Source: Marchantia polymorpha subsp. ruderalis
Taxonomy: Eukaryota; Streptophyta; Marchantiopsida; Marchantiales; Marchantiaceae
Reading direction: 5' to 3'
DNA length: 64,000 bases
NCBI GenBank assembly: GCA_037833965.1
Contig: AP031358.1
Coordinates: forward strand, 5,526,001-5,590,000
Shown here: positions 31,430 to 42,772 of the stretch, piece by piece
How positions within the stretch are numbered: position 1 is the stretch's first letter
How the letters are laid out: each line of letters starts with the position of its first letter
Made by a program: the position numbers and the translations under genes
The notes under the pieces: model-generated
What the model was told of the DNA's origin: nothing
The model's input: only the letters and a program-made list of their open reading frames with translations
The model's database searches: none

Positions 31430-32150
31430 CGCATTCTCTTCCACCGCATGTCTTCATGAATATTTTGGAAAACTGCTATGTAAATTAGTCTCTCATTCGT
31501 AGACTTCCACTCTCAAAAATCCTCTTCTCAAAAGTCAGTCTTCAGTGGCAATTTCCTCTTGCGAGGCAGCCGGGCCGTGTTTGGTGGTCACCGACGGGAT
31601 TGACATTTTTTGTCGGAAGAGCCCACGTCGTTTCGATTCTTCCCGTTTCTGCCAGGCAGCGATGGAACCAGCTCCCATTGACAAATCCCAGCTCACAACC
31701 TACTTCCGCCCAATGGAGGTTGATCGCCATGACCCACGGTATATTTATCATGTCCGCAGTACACTGTGAGCGCAAGTACTGTACCTCTTATGGAACGCTG
31801 TCACCAGAAGAGTCCAAGACTTGCCTCGTCTGCGAAATCTGTTACTGATTGCTAAACTTCATACGTCAGAGACATACATCTTGAGAAATGTGGAAATGGT
31901 GCCTCCGATGGGAACCGGCGGTAAGGAATCCAGATCTTGGCCAAAGGTGATTCAACTCATTATATCTTGTCCATGACTTTGTATGTTACAACAGCAGGTA
32001 CGTCGTCCAGATTTTCGTTGGTACATGGGAATTGATGATCACTCCAAAGCTGTATCGACAGGAGAATCATACATAATCCCCTTCCGTCTCAAGCGAAAGA
32101 AGTCCTTCTGGTTTCATGGGATTGTACAGTTCTTGGTGGCATTATAGTCA
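31430..32150 (+). pseudogene. F-box pseudogene 3 (rearranged)
   Basis: 31430-31965 matches F-box 1 codons 2-190: SLPPHVFMNILEN, a gap where IHWVDYMR should be, a stop after CYVN, then QRWNQLPLTNPSSQPTSAQW and PMGTGGKESRSWPKV. Several frame changes split it. The match then jumps: 32030-32140 is the C-terminal part (codons ~375-405) but on the opposite strand, so a piece has been inverted. Not functional. Confidence 0.8.
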
Positions 32151-32624
32151 CCTCATGCCACCAAGTTCCCTCTGAATTTTGTTTCCATGTATCCAGCTTT
32201 GAATTCGTGTGAGGCATTACTCTCGCTATGTATAAACTTCCATTTATTGTAAAAACTGCAGATACGGCAACATGTTAAGTTCATTCAACGAGTCATTCTA
32301 CGATTAAGTATGGACTGAGTTTGCACAAGATATTGAAAATAATGTTTTTTGAAGATGGTGTCATTGATGAATGGTATATCATTGATGGATCTGATGACTT
32401 CATTTTCAGTAAACACCCGATGAATCCGATGTTTTGAGAGAACGTCTTGTTGCTTGATCCTTTCAGTTTCTAAAATTCACCTCTTTTTCTTCCCTCTGCA
32501 CATCTTAAGTTCGTGCACAGTTTATGAGCTTCACTTTTTATCTTCCGACTGCACATCTTGATTTCATTCTCGAGATAATCCACATCCATAGGATGAGGAT
32601 TATCGACGATTATCATCGTATCCT
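32151..32624. other. No gene recognised
   Basis: AT-rich, with no open frame of note and no obvious repeat. Confidence 0.5.
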
Positions 32625-33180
32625 TCCAATCCGATGTGAGCATCTTCCTGCAACCTCTCTCTGATCTTTTTTCTCTTGCAGTCGAATATGATTAGCATAC
32701 CGGAGACATGGTGAGATTTGGCCTTAGGATATTGCCGGAGGTATATGATGGCCTAGCCTTGACTATCGGAGGCATTGAATTATCGACCTAGCACAGATGT
32801 TCTTCCATGGCATGTGGGGTTAATTCTAATTTTTCATACATATGATAACACTTTGGTGGACACAGGCCGAGGCAAAATCCTTCAAAGACTGCTTCCTTGT
32901 GACCTTTCAGAAATTTTCTGCTTTAATTCCGTTCCTCGAGAGGGACCAGCCAGATGAGCCAAGTTTCAGAACAGTACTTTGCACTCTGCTGGTGTCTGGT
33001 CCCTCCCTGGACCAATGGATGTGATTATTGGCCGCAGAAAATTTTTCCCAACTGCACCCTAGCAGGAATGAAATTGAAAAGGACGAACATTAGCTATGAC
33101 CATCGACACCTGAATTTCTCATCGTGTACGTTTCTTTTATCCCACGAGAGCTTTCAAAGCTGAACCTTTCCTAAGTTCCG
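32625..33180. repeat. Duplicated segment D, copy 1
   Basis: Matches 33735-34300 about 1.1 kb downstream. Shared text includes CTTCCTGCAACCTCTCTCTG, TGGTGGACACAGGCCGAGGC and GCTTTCAAA near the right end. The left part equals the right end of module R. Frames differ between copies, so I see no gene. Confidence 0.7.
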
Positions 33181-33395
33181 TACAACAACTTTGGAATATA
33201 TTTCCATCTCGAAAAACGAAGTCGTAAACGAAGTCGACACAGACAAATAACATCTTTCGGTATCGAGAAGTCTTTATCAGTTATTAGTTTGTGCAGAATT
33301 TGATCCAAGGAAAGTTACATAGAAAGATCCAAACACTATTGCAGTTTACATCTGATAAACAGTTATCCTGAACATGGCCGCATTGATTTACAAGA

Positions 33396-33795
33396 CCGAA
33401 CGAGAACCCATAAGGCACGCCAGATTCATACAGAGACGATAAGTCAGGCTTTAGCGTGGACTTCTAACATCTGGGCAGCATAGCGGCTGTCTGTAACCCG
33501 AGCGGGAGTAAGAGAGATGGGAGCTGGGGCTCTCGCAGACGACCGGTGGGATCATGTCCAAGGCACGTCCACTCGAAGCGTGGAGTCTCTGATCTGGGCT
33601 CCTCGGCGGAAGTGAGGGGAGTCTGGGGGGATAATGTGGAGGGCACAGCGTGAGGCGGGCGACCGAGCAGCGATCACTTCCCGCTCTGCGCAGTCGGGGG
33701 ACTGCGTGCTTGAATGCTTGCCAGCGATCATCCGACGTGAGGAGCTTCCTGCAACCTCTCTCTGAACTTTTATTGCTTGTGGTCGAATATGATGA
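33396..33795. repeat. Module R, copy 3
   Basis: Matches 845-1260 and 5140-5570 from CGAACGAGAACCCATAAGGC to CTCTCTGAACTTTTATTGCT. Here it is followed by segment D instead of an F-box flank. Confidence 0.7.
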
Positions 33796-34300
33796 GCACA
33801 CCGGAGACTGTAAGCTCTAACTAATGTTGACATGGTGAAATATGGCTTTGGAAACTGCTCAAAACTGTATGATGGCCTAGCATTGACTATTGGAGGCATT
33901 GCATTCTCGATTTAGCACAGATGTTTTTTCCATGGCATGTGGGGGTAGTTCGAATTCTTTCAGGGATATGAAAACAGTTTGGTGGACACAGGCCGAGGCA
34001 AAATCCTATAGACATAGCTTTCCATCAGAAGGTTTTCTGCTTTATTTCCGTTTCTCGAGTGTGATCAGGCAGATAAGTCAAGTTTCAGAAGAGCGCATTG
34101 CACTCTGTTGGTGTCTGGTCCCTGCGTGCACCAGTGGATGTGATTATTGGCAGTAGAGATTTCCTCCGGTCCATTCTAGCAGGAATCATATTGAAAAGGA
34201 CTAACTTTAACTATGACCATCCAGACCTAATTTTCTCATCCTACACATTCCTGTTATCATACGGGAGCTTTCAAAACTGAAACTATTCAAACTTACGGAC
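33735..34300. repeat. Duplicated segment D, copy 2
   Basis: Second copy of 32625-33180, overlapping the end of module R. An 88-codon frame here is not kept in the other copy. Confidence 0.65.
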
Positions 34301-35064
34301 AACAAAGCCAGGAGGAAATCTGCAGACCCGAGGCGTGATTCGCTATCAAGTTGAGCTGCACATTATCGACGGGAAACTCGTACTGATAGAGCTAAGTGAT
34401 GCCTGTAATAGAACATCCACAATAGTGTCATCTCAACATAACTGGATATAATCTGGGAGCAACCAATTACAGACAAGCTCTAAGATTAGCTATGATGGCA
34501 TATACCATCTCTATAACATGATATTGATTAATAGATTAAGATTAATCTCAAATATCACATCGCTGATTGTATCATGGATAACTATACTATGAAATTCCTA
34601 TGACGTTACTACAATCCATGTCATATATGTTCGTTGATATTGGGTCAACTTGCGACTGCCTTGGAATGAGAAGGATGGAAATCAGGGTTCTTGTCCCTGG
34701 GATCATATTGACAACACTCTGGTCTGGGCTCCTCTACGGAATCGAGAGGATATTGGCGAGAAGATGTGGTGGAAGGCACAGCGTGTCTAGGCTCACGTCG
34801 TGCCTTCCACCACATCATCTCTCCAGACCGAGCGTAGGCAAGGGACAGCATGCTTGTCGGAAGCAAGGACTCGTTGATGTGATCCCTGGTCGCAGGTTTC
34901 CTTCACATCAAGCTTGCGAACAATATAACTTAAGTTGTTAAGGAAATTTAGGAAAACAACACGGAAGACCTTTCGAGACATACGAGTTCACTACAGCGCA
35001 ATAACTCTTTTCTTAGTGCAAAATTTTTGGATTACAGTTCCATCTCAAAGAAATCGTAAAGTAA
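34301..35064. other. No gene; contains a 23-bp-arm hairpin
   Basis: Bases 34690-34870 are a diverged and partly inverted piece related to module R. Nothing else is recognised. The hairpin is listed separately. Confidence 0.45.
34763..34816. repeat. Short inverted repeat (23-bp arms, 8-bp loop)
   Basis: GATGTGGTGGAAGGCACAGC (from 34763) pairs with GTCGTGCCTTCCACCACATC (to 34816); arms agree except for two positions. It seems to come from inverted joining of module R sequence. Confidence 0.85.
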
Positions 35065-35522
35065 TTCTAAGTACGCAACTTAAACCTGGGAATATTTTGT
35101 GAGTACTTAGCCAGTAGTTGCTTGCTTTAGAAGAATCATTTCATAATCGTTTGATTTGGTTCGATGTCTAAAAATCCAAACTGAAACGCATGAATTATTC
35201 TCATGGATACAATATAATTAAGAAGCTTAGCAAGACGGATGGTACCAGTGAAAGGATTCTAGCGCGCAACTGTGCTGTTAGTGAAGCAGCTATCGGAAAT
35301 GTGTAGTAGAAGCGGGAACAAATCCTAAAGGTAGCTGGATTAATATCTGATGATTGGTAGTTTAACCGAGGTTGAAGAAATGCTTTAGGTATACATTGAC
35401 GGCATACATCTGTCTAAATACTAATTTTATGATATCTTGGTAATGACCAAGTCAATTCACAAAGCGCAGAGTGAAGCTTTACACGACCTCTACGTGTTTC
35501 TTACCCAATATAATCTTCGAAT
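35065..35522 (+). repeat. Inverted repeat, left arm (~450 bp)
   Basis: Matches the complement of 36665-37115 and, in direct orientation, 16640-16810 joined to 17694-18000. It carries the empty version of the hAT-like insertion site (about 35270). Confidence 0.8.
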
Positions 35523-35739
35523 CGTGTACAATAAAGACCGGAAAGATTTACCTTTTTCCTTATTAACGACAGCCAGCCAAATGAGTACATATAAACCACA
35601 AGAAAAAAATTCCAAAATTGGATATCCAAACACAAGAATCTTAAAAGCTTGCGTCAAATGACAATCTAATCTATGACATGTTGAAATAAATCAATCTCAA
35701 CCCTATTTTTATTGGAACCAATGCCTACTTAGCCGGGAC

Positions 35740-36650
35740 GGAACTGTATATGTCAATGCCAACTCTAGAATCCTCACAGTGTAAACGTTGATTGCTTTTC
35801 GACCTCGAACCCGATCGAAACCCTAGAACAATTGCAGATACGGCGACCTCGACAGGTGAGATGTGCACCTGGAAGAGGAGGTGAAGCTGAGAAACTATGC
35901 ACGAACTCAAGATGTGCAGCTGGAAGAGAAAAAGGTGAAGCCCAGAAACTGGAAAGATCAAACAACACTCCGTTCTCTCTAAACACTGGAGTCTTTGGTG
36001 GATCTGGTGGTTTCTGAAAATCGCGTATCGGATACATCGATGATAAACCATTCATCTATGGATAAGATAATACCATTTTCAGTGTCTTGTTCAAACTCAG
36101 GCAATACTTTCTTGTAAAAGTTGATTGCAGATACGGCGATCTGTCCAGGACAAGAAAATATTGCCTGAGTTTGAACAAGACACTGAAAATGGTATTATCT
36201 AGAAAGTGATTGCTTTCGAGCCTTTTTCTGCTGGATGGGGATCTAATATCCTCAACATGTGGAGGTTTGTAAATTACGATGATAAGTCGAGTGTTTGGCA
36301 AGTGGTTCCCATGCTCTACAACTGTTCCATCAAACTCAAGAAAGTGACCACGACAGTGAGACTTGTACCCACTTGTACCCACTGTTGACGATTTCTACAT
36401 CCATACTCGAGAATCCATAGTCGAGAAGAAGGTGAAGCTCATAGAATGTGCAGGAACTCAAGATGTGCAGCTGGAAGAGAAAGAGGTGAAGCTCGAAAAC
36501 TGAAAGGATTAAGCAACACGCCGCTCTCTCGTTCCAATAAGGGAAGCTTATACATAGCGAGAGTAATGGCTTTCAAAGAATTGGGATACAACTTAGTGGC
36601 ATGAGGTGATCACAATGCCATAACTTCTTATAGAAGAATTGTGAATTCAT
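35740..36650 (+). pseudogene. F-box pseudogene 4 (scrambled fragments)
   Basis: Between the arms of the inverted repeat lie fragments of the F-box gene. 36206-36370 matches codons ~180-235 (ILNMWRFVNYDDKSSVWQVV, CSIKLKKVTTTVRLVP). 35860-36010 and 36420-36510 both match the VQLEEKEVKL block. 36540-36650 matches codons ~335-380. The order is scrambled and one piece is doubled in inverse. The left edge (35740-35800) matches 18200-18290. Not functional. Confidence 0.75.
36065..36200. repeat. Foldback with 50-bp arms inside F-box pseudogene 4
   Basis: 36065-36114 and 36151-36200 are reverse complements over 50 bp with one mismatch (C/T at the GCAATAC(T)TT position) and a 36-bp spacer. The left arm is F-box coding sequence (compare 15590-15630, GTGTCTTGTTCAGACTCAGG). 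A transcript would form a nearly perfect hairpin. Confidence 0.9.
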
Positions 36651-36664
36651 CCGGTCTTTATTTA

Positions 36665-37115
36665 ACACGTTATCAAGATTATATTGGGTAATAAACACGT
36701 AGACTTTCGTGTAAAGATTCACTCTGCGCTTTGTGAATTGACTTGGTCATTACCAAGATATCTTAAAATTTAGACATGTATGCTGTCAATGTATACCTAA
36801 GGCATGTCTTCAACCTCGGTTAAACTACCAATCAACCTATATTAATTCAGTTACCTTTAGGATTTGTTCCCGCTTATACTATACATTTCCGATAGCTGCT
36901 TCACTAACACCACAGTTGCGCGCTAGAATCCTTTCACTGGTACCATCCGTCTTGCTAAGCTTCTTTATTTTATCTTATCCATGAGACAAATTCATGCATT
37001 TCAGTTTGGTTTCTTAGACATTGCAACCAAATCAAACGATTATGAAATGATTCTTCTAAAGTAAGCAACTAATGGCTAAGTACTCACAAAATACTCCCAT
37101 GTTCAAGTTGCGTAC
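36665..37115 (-). repeat. Inverted repeat, right arm (~450 bp)
   Basis: Reverse complement of 35065-35522 with moderate divergence; it also lacks the hAT-like element (site near 36925). Confidence 0.8.
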
Positions 37116-37139
37116 TTAGGCGGGAGACCACTGTAGTGT

Positions 37140-37690
37140 GAAGTTGTGAATTTTGGTATTTCAAGATCACATTGCGGGGTTTCATGCCAGGCCATCTGAT
37201 GACATGCATCAGAGTATGCTCGATTAAGATCTGCTATCGTTCAATGTTTAGATATAAAAGTCAAAACTTCTCTTTGGTGATGATAAAATAATATCGAGTA
37301 GTTCCTTGATATATTTTAATATAGTCTGCCGAATTTTTGCGGATGTAGCCAAAATATTGTATTATAACAGGCAATCATCACTTTATGTGACCCACATGTA
37401 TACGAATAGATTCCAAAGTATGTGATATTTGTTCAAGAAAATCCTCAGCTGCATTTTTGAGACTGACATCCGCCTACATGATAAATACTTAATTCCATTG
37501 TTTTAGTGTGAGCTGCGAGCGATAGATTCACCAGTCTTGTGTTTGTGACGGAATTAAAATGTTTGAAGCTAGCCTTGGTTGACAGAAAAAATGCTGCAAA
37601 CTATTGTCCGACTCTTGGCCATGATACCAAGGTCCAAAAAGTGTGAGTAAAAATAACGGAGCCAAGCAGTTGTTGTGAAACGCTGGTAGT
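37140..37690 (-). pseudogene. Relic of F-box 3' end and 3' flank (third inverted copy)
   Basis: On the minus strand 37690-37560 matches the last codons of F-box 1 (near 15990-16075), including CCATTTTT-like and CTAGCCTTGG-type blocks. 37500-37150 matches the 3' flank at 16100-16600. Damaged. Confidence 0.65.
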
Positions 37691-38523
37691 GTGTCGGCGA
37701 GGTAAACATTAGCATTAGGATGTATCTTGTCGTTTACGCTGATCCATGAACACTTATTACACTCAAGCAGTGTAGCATATGAAGCCTTCAACTGACAACA
37801 ACATACCCAAAAGAAGAAAAAATCGTTCAGCTTTCCCTAGACAAACCTCAAGACCGGAAGAAGCAATGGCTTTTAATTCATGCAGGTGATATTCTCTAAA
37901 CTGTCAAGTGGCCTACGAAAATGAATATAACGTGTACACTTTTTACATATCTGAACTGAAGCCGAATCAAAGCTGTTGAATTGAGTGAAAAGCGAGCACT
38001 TTACGGTAATCAAAAACTTTCCGTTTCATTACCCTTAACGGTAAGGGTAATGTTTAGTACCTGTCCTGTTCTTAAGAGGAGATGTCATTTATGCACAAAT
38101 GCCACAATAGTGTGACTACATCTGTGTGACACAGTCGTGAGTAGATTGATCGTCCTTGGCTTTCACGTCCTCAAGCTCTTTAACTTGAAAAAGAACACAT
38201 AAACGCACCAAGATCTTTATTTTCTGAAAGTTGGTATTGACTTCAGATTACGACACAAAGTACGTGTATCGGCTCAGATTTCAGATTCGATTTAGTGGGA
38301 TGAAGGTAATCAGATGAGTAGACCTCATGATCTACGAAGTCAAGGGATCAGAGAGAAGCAACAGTCTGCTTAGAAAGGCAACAAGAACATTGAAGGAACA
38401 GAGACCGTCTGTCTACCATTGTAGTGCCTGGCGCAGGATAAAGCGGTCAAACTGCGCTAGATTAGCATGGCCGATCAGAATCACTGAAGAACAAGTTACA
38501 CAGTTTGACTGATTTTTTATGAT
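37691..38523. other. No gene recognised
   Basis: Short frames only. A small inverted repeat (CATTACCCTTAACGGTAAGGGTAATG, about 38029-38054) gives a compact hairpin; its role is unknown. Confidence 0.5.
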
Positions 38524-38780
38524 AGAGGATGGTGATTCTTTACCTCGTCTATGCTTCTCCTCCAACGGTAGAACTCCCAAGTTTCAGCAATTCTCTTAGC
38601 AATTTCAACTTCTTCCAGGACCTTACAAAGTCCAGAATTTTTCCTCACACAGTGTCTTTTGCATCATGCATTTTCATCAGTTCCTCCCCAGATCGTTCCA
38701 ATATCCTTCAATTTCAAGTGGTCTTTTGTCTTCAAGAAACTTTGAAAGTGCCAGGTCATCCACGATCTCATATCTTCCAA
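38524..38780 (-). pseudogene. Fragment of the XS-domain pseudogene's coiled-coil part
   Basis: Matches 41850-42110 closely, both beginning at a TTTTT(T)ATGATAGAGGAT block. On the minus strand it would encode the coiled-coil segment of the IDN2/FDM-like pseudogene (LDEVE, EELMK...AEDTV-type text). Too short and damaged to function. Confidence 0.6.
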
Positions 38781-40574
38781 TGCATGCATACACGAATATT
38801 CGCACGAATATATTTCCCAAAATAGTGTTTTATGGTTCTACAGCAATCAAATTCTTCTGTTCTCGATTTTTGCTTCTCTACTTGAAGTACTAAATTGTCT
38901 CCCTCTCTCTCTCAATCAATGAATTCCGAGATGTCACCAGTTGGCGTAGAAAGTATCCAGAAGTTGCTACTTTAGTCTATGAATACAGAGCAGCTTCTCA
39001 TTTTCTCCTCATTGTGTTCCCTGTTAGGAACATTTGATTTCACGTGTTCATCGACCACTTGACTGGAGCAGCTGCTTTGAGCAGCTATTGGGCTGCACCC
39101 TGTGTACAATCAATCACAATCAGCATCTTGACGACTCTCCATCTCCAGTAGATTGTGAGCCTATGAGACGAAAGAGGTGTAAAATATGTTCAAGTTCAGT
39201 TTCCTTGAAACAGTGATTTCAGTTTTGAGTATTACAGTTACCGGAACTCGGTGACAGATTTTAGAAACCTGCGAGCTAGAGATTGAGACAAGGGTCTCCA
39301 TGACGAGATTCGGAGACCCTTGTTCAGGTATTATGAGTTGATTCTTCTTTCGCAAAATGGAAGCAGAGGTGGAAAGGCCTTCTGTGTCGGGCTGACCATT
39401 CAACAGACACTCCAACGCAACGGCTGACATTTATCAAATAGACCAGATTTTGTATTTCGCAATAGAAATCACTGAAGCTAATGTTGCTCAAAATAGCACT
39501 CAAGCTTCTCAACCGCATGCGGAATCAATTAGTCATATTTCATCTTCTTTACCAGCTAACTAATAAGCATAAAACTGTAATTAATTTTACAGATGGATAC
39601 TATTATTATCTTAAAAGGTTCCGTTCAAATAGATAGATTGATAGACTTTAACAGTTGCTTACAGAATTTTAATTCAAGGTATCCATTCATTTATCAATTC
39701 AATGAGCAAGAATGGCTATTTTAGGAGGAATATTGCTGTGTTTAAAAAACGATGTATATACTGATTTTCTTTAGTTCGAAAGCTTGAGTATATGTTCTTA
39801 AGTATAAGGAGGTTATAAAAAAGAGATACTCCATGTAATGAAGCTGCTGTAATTGATACTAACAGTCGGTTAATTTTGTGTGTTAACTTAGTCATGATCA
39901 GGTGTCATGATGCTGAGGCTTTAGTCGAACTAATTGCAAGAAGCACAGACCGGAGGTGTTATATTAGCTTTTGTAATTCCAGGGCCAAACTCAGAAAATA
40001 GTGCAAGAAAGTGGCTAAGCCAGTGGCAATAGCATTGAACATCCCTTATTCGACGTTGAAATTTGGCAAGTTCAGAAATACCTGATTCTATTATGAGGTA
40101 AAATGCTTGACTTTCCTATTGGACAGTTTCTTGTCTCAATGGTACAGACAGAATCAACACATTTCGCTGATGGACATGTGGAAAGATGGGTGACATGATA
40201 TAAGATGGTTTCTAATTCGATTACCCCATTCATCCTGAACCTTCTTGCTTACAACCTGAATTTCGTTATCTCTAACAACACCAGTCCAAACCTTTAGTCA
40301 GTACTGGGTCTATTTGGTCCAGTCTTGCTAAGGATTACTTAGTCTCCCCTGGAAAATGAGATTGTTTATTGACATGTGTATCAGAAGTCAAAACGTATAA
40401 GTATCAGCAGGGAACGCTCAGGATTTCATCAGAAGTTGGATCCAGAGGTGATCTGATCACACAAAGCAGTCGAGGACCATCAGTAACAGCTCTCATAGTG
40501 GATGGCGCATATAGGCCCCCAGACATTGCACGGTAAATAAATTGACTGAACCACTTTCACACAGCGGCGGATGG
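38781..40574. other. No gene recognised
   Basis: Contains a perfect 12-bp inverted repeat, ACAAGGGTCTCC (39288-39299) and GGAGACCCTTGT (39312-39323). Otherwise AT-rich, with no frame I can support. Confidence 0.5.
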
Positions 40575-41850
40575 AACCTGATGCGTTTGCTTCAGTGTTC
40601 AAATATGCCACTAGCAATGAAAACACAAATGATCTTGCTTTGGATTCTGCAGAAAAGGCCACCCCCATAGTCTTTTCTGATCCCAATAATGGCGGAACTA
40701 GACCACATACACCATTATCAGCCGTGTGCGATATAGAAGCTTTGTGACATTGACCTTGCTCAGCACACTGCTTCTCACCTAAGGTACTGCGGAAATATTC
40801 GGTGGTCTAAATTTCAAGTTTGCTATCCAACTTTTTCAGTTGAAGTTCCGGGAAGTGTTTATTCTTCTCCTTTATCTGCTGAGTGTTAGAGAGGAGCTCA
40901 TCTTTGAAAGTAGCGTCATGTTGAGGTGTATCGGACTTCCTCCCAATGCCTTTCGCAAAATATGCTGGTTCCAGAATTAAGATAACATGAGTTTAAGAGA
41001 AGCCATTCAACTAGGACATTTCAAAGACGATCTTCTATAAATTTTGTTTCTGCAATTTCGGCTCCCCTTCTTTCAAGGAAGGCAAAGTTTTCCGCTTTCA
41101 GGAACATTCCGGAAGAAAGAGTCCACTGAAGTTGGAAACACGATCATGGGTTCCTTGGATTCTGGTCAACCAATATGTAAGGCACCGAAACTTTCGACAT
41201 ATGAGGTTAAAGATCAGCTCATATTCATCTTTGAAATTTTTAAATAAGGTTTCAAGCTGTTAAGCTTTGATTATCTTCAGCCTTTTTACGAATATGAAGA
41301 AGCTTTTTAGAGCAGAATTTTGCTACAAAGGAAGGGGGTGCACATGGAAATGGGCAAACCGATGTTGACAAGCTCACTTGCTGGGAACCATAATTTCTTG
41401 CTTCTACTTTATGCGTATTCGAGATAGATGTGAGATTTTTTTTTCGAGAAAAAGTATTGTGGCTTGTAGCAAATTCAGTTTCTGCACGCTGGAGTTATAA
41501 CTCACGCATGCTGAAGGACATGAAATATTCAATAGAATACGGTTTCCTTTCCAGTTATATAACGGCGCAAAGAGCTCCTTGTATATCTTTGCTTACAAAC
41601 TGATTCTCCGGGAGACAATAATAGAAATTATTATTGCAGATAGAAACAATAAGCAGGCACGCGGGTATTGAAAATTTGACTTTCTCTATGATTCCCACCA
41701 TAAACAGTACAGGAAAACCGGAGGTCATGAGCATGTGCAAGCAGAAACAAACAGAAAAACCTCTTTCTTCATCTCTCTCGATTCCAATAACCGCGTTTTC
41801 TGCAATATATCTAGTACACAGAAGAACAAGCTGCACAACTTCACCGATTT
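40575..41850 (+). repeat. Unrecognised duplicated segment E, copy 1
   Basis: Directly repeated at 47705-48930 on the other side of the NF-YB gene. Two plus-strand stretches look protein-coding and keep their frame in both copies: about 40587-40745 (FASVFKYATSNENTNDLALD, PIVFSDPNNGGTRPHTPLS) and about 41076-41205 (ESTEVGNTIMGSLDSGQPIC, KAPKLSTYEV). They may be exons of one dead gene. I do not recognise the protein. Confidence 0.7.
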
Positions 41851-41854
41851 TTTG

Positions 41855-42772
41855 ATGATAGAGGATATTGATTCCGTACCTCGTCTATGCTTCTCCTCCA
41901 ACTGTAGCCTCCAACTTTCAGCATTTCTCTTAGCACTTTCAACTTCTTCCAGGACTTTACAAACTCCAGAATTTTTTCTATCACAGTGTCTTCTGCATCA
42001 TGCAGTTTCATCAGTTCCTCCCGATCATTCCAATATCTTTCACTTTCAAGTGGTCTTTTGTCTTGAAGAAACTTTCAAAGTGCCAGTTCATCCAGGATCT
42101 CATATCTTCGAATGTAGTCTTCCTTCCGACCAAGCCAAAAGTATAGATCGGTTCCTATATCTGAATTGTTTCGATTCCTCTCCCAGTCCCTTGCTCAGTG
42201 TCAATAAACCACCTTTCAAATGCTTGAGCATTCTTCCATCCCTTGACGTCTACTCCAAATATCATGACTACGAACCCCAGCTGGCCCTTTGGTCCCCAGA
42301 ACGCCTGTGCTCTTGTTGGCTGTAAAGAGTCCTACCAGCTCCTCAGTTTCTGTGCTGACACACTTTGAATCCATTGTCATTCTTAGAGGTCTGAATGTTA
42401 TAAATCACCCGACTATAAGCCTAGGAGCAAATCTTTCAAATCATTCTTATGAGGCGCCTTTAACTCTAACTTGTGGACTCTTTGGATCTTAGAATCCAGA
42501 GTTCCTATATCTGAACGCAAGTATCCTGCAAGGGCACGGTGAGTTCCGGCTTTCTCTGGACCTCTATTCCCCTTCACCACTGCCTCGGCGTGTTGTAAGA
42601 GATCTTTGTATTGAGAATCTTGTTTATTTCGACCTGGATTATATGGATATTGCAGTATGGCACCATCACGGCTATGTACTCAAACTATCCCTGCTCTCAA
42701 AGAATTGAGAGCTTGTTTATACACTTCTTCATTATCTTCATCGTAAGCGTCATTTGTTTCAAGATCCTCCAT
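41855..42772 (-). pseudogene. IDN2/FDM-like XS-domain gene remnant (RNA-directed DNA methylation family)
   Basis: The minus strand begins MEDLETNDAYDEDNEEVYKQ (ATG at 42772-42770). It continues as a zf-XS-like part (ALNSLRAGI, stop, NKQDSQYKDLLQHAEAVVKG, THRALAGYLRSDIG), then an XS-like part (AFWGPKGQLGFVVMIF, GWKNAQAFERWFIDTEQGTG) and a coiled coil. These match the layout of IDN2, FDM and SGS3 relatives, which bind double-stranded RNA in RNA-directed DNA methylation or silencing. The zinc-finger cysteines (RCPFC in the family) are replaced (LQYPYN). TGA stands where CGA may have been, and there are further stops and a frame change before and in the XS part. The XH domain is not seen. A dead gene. 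Confidence 0.7.
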
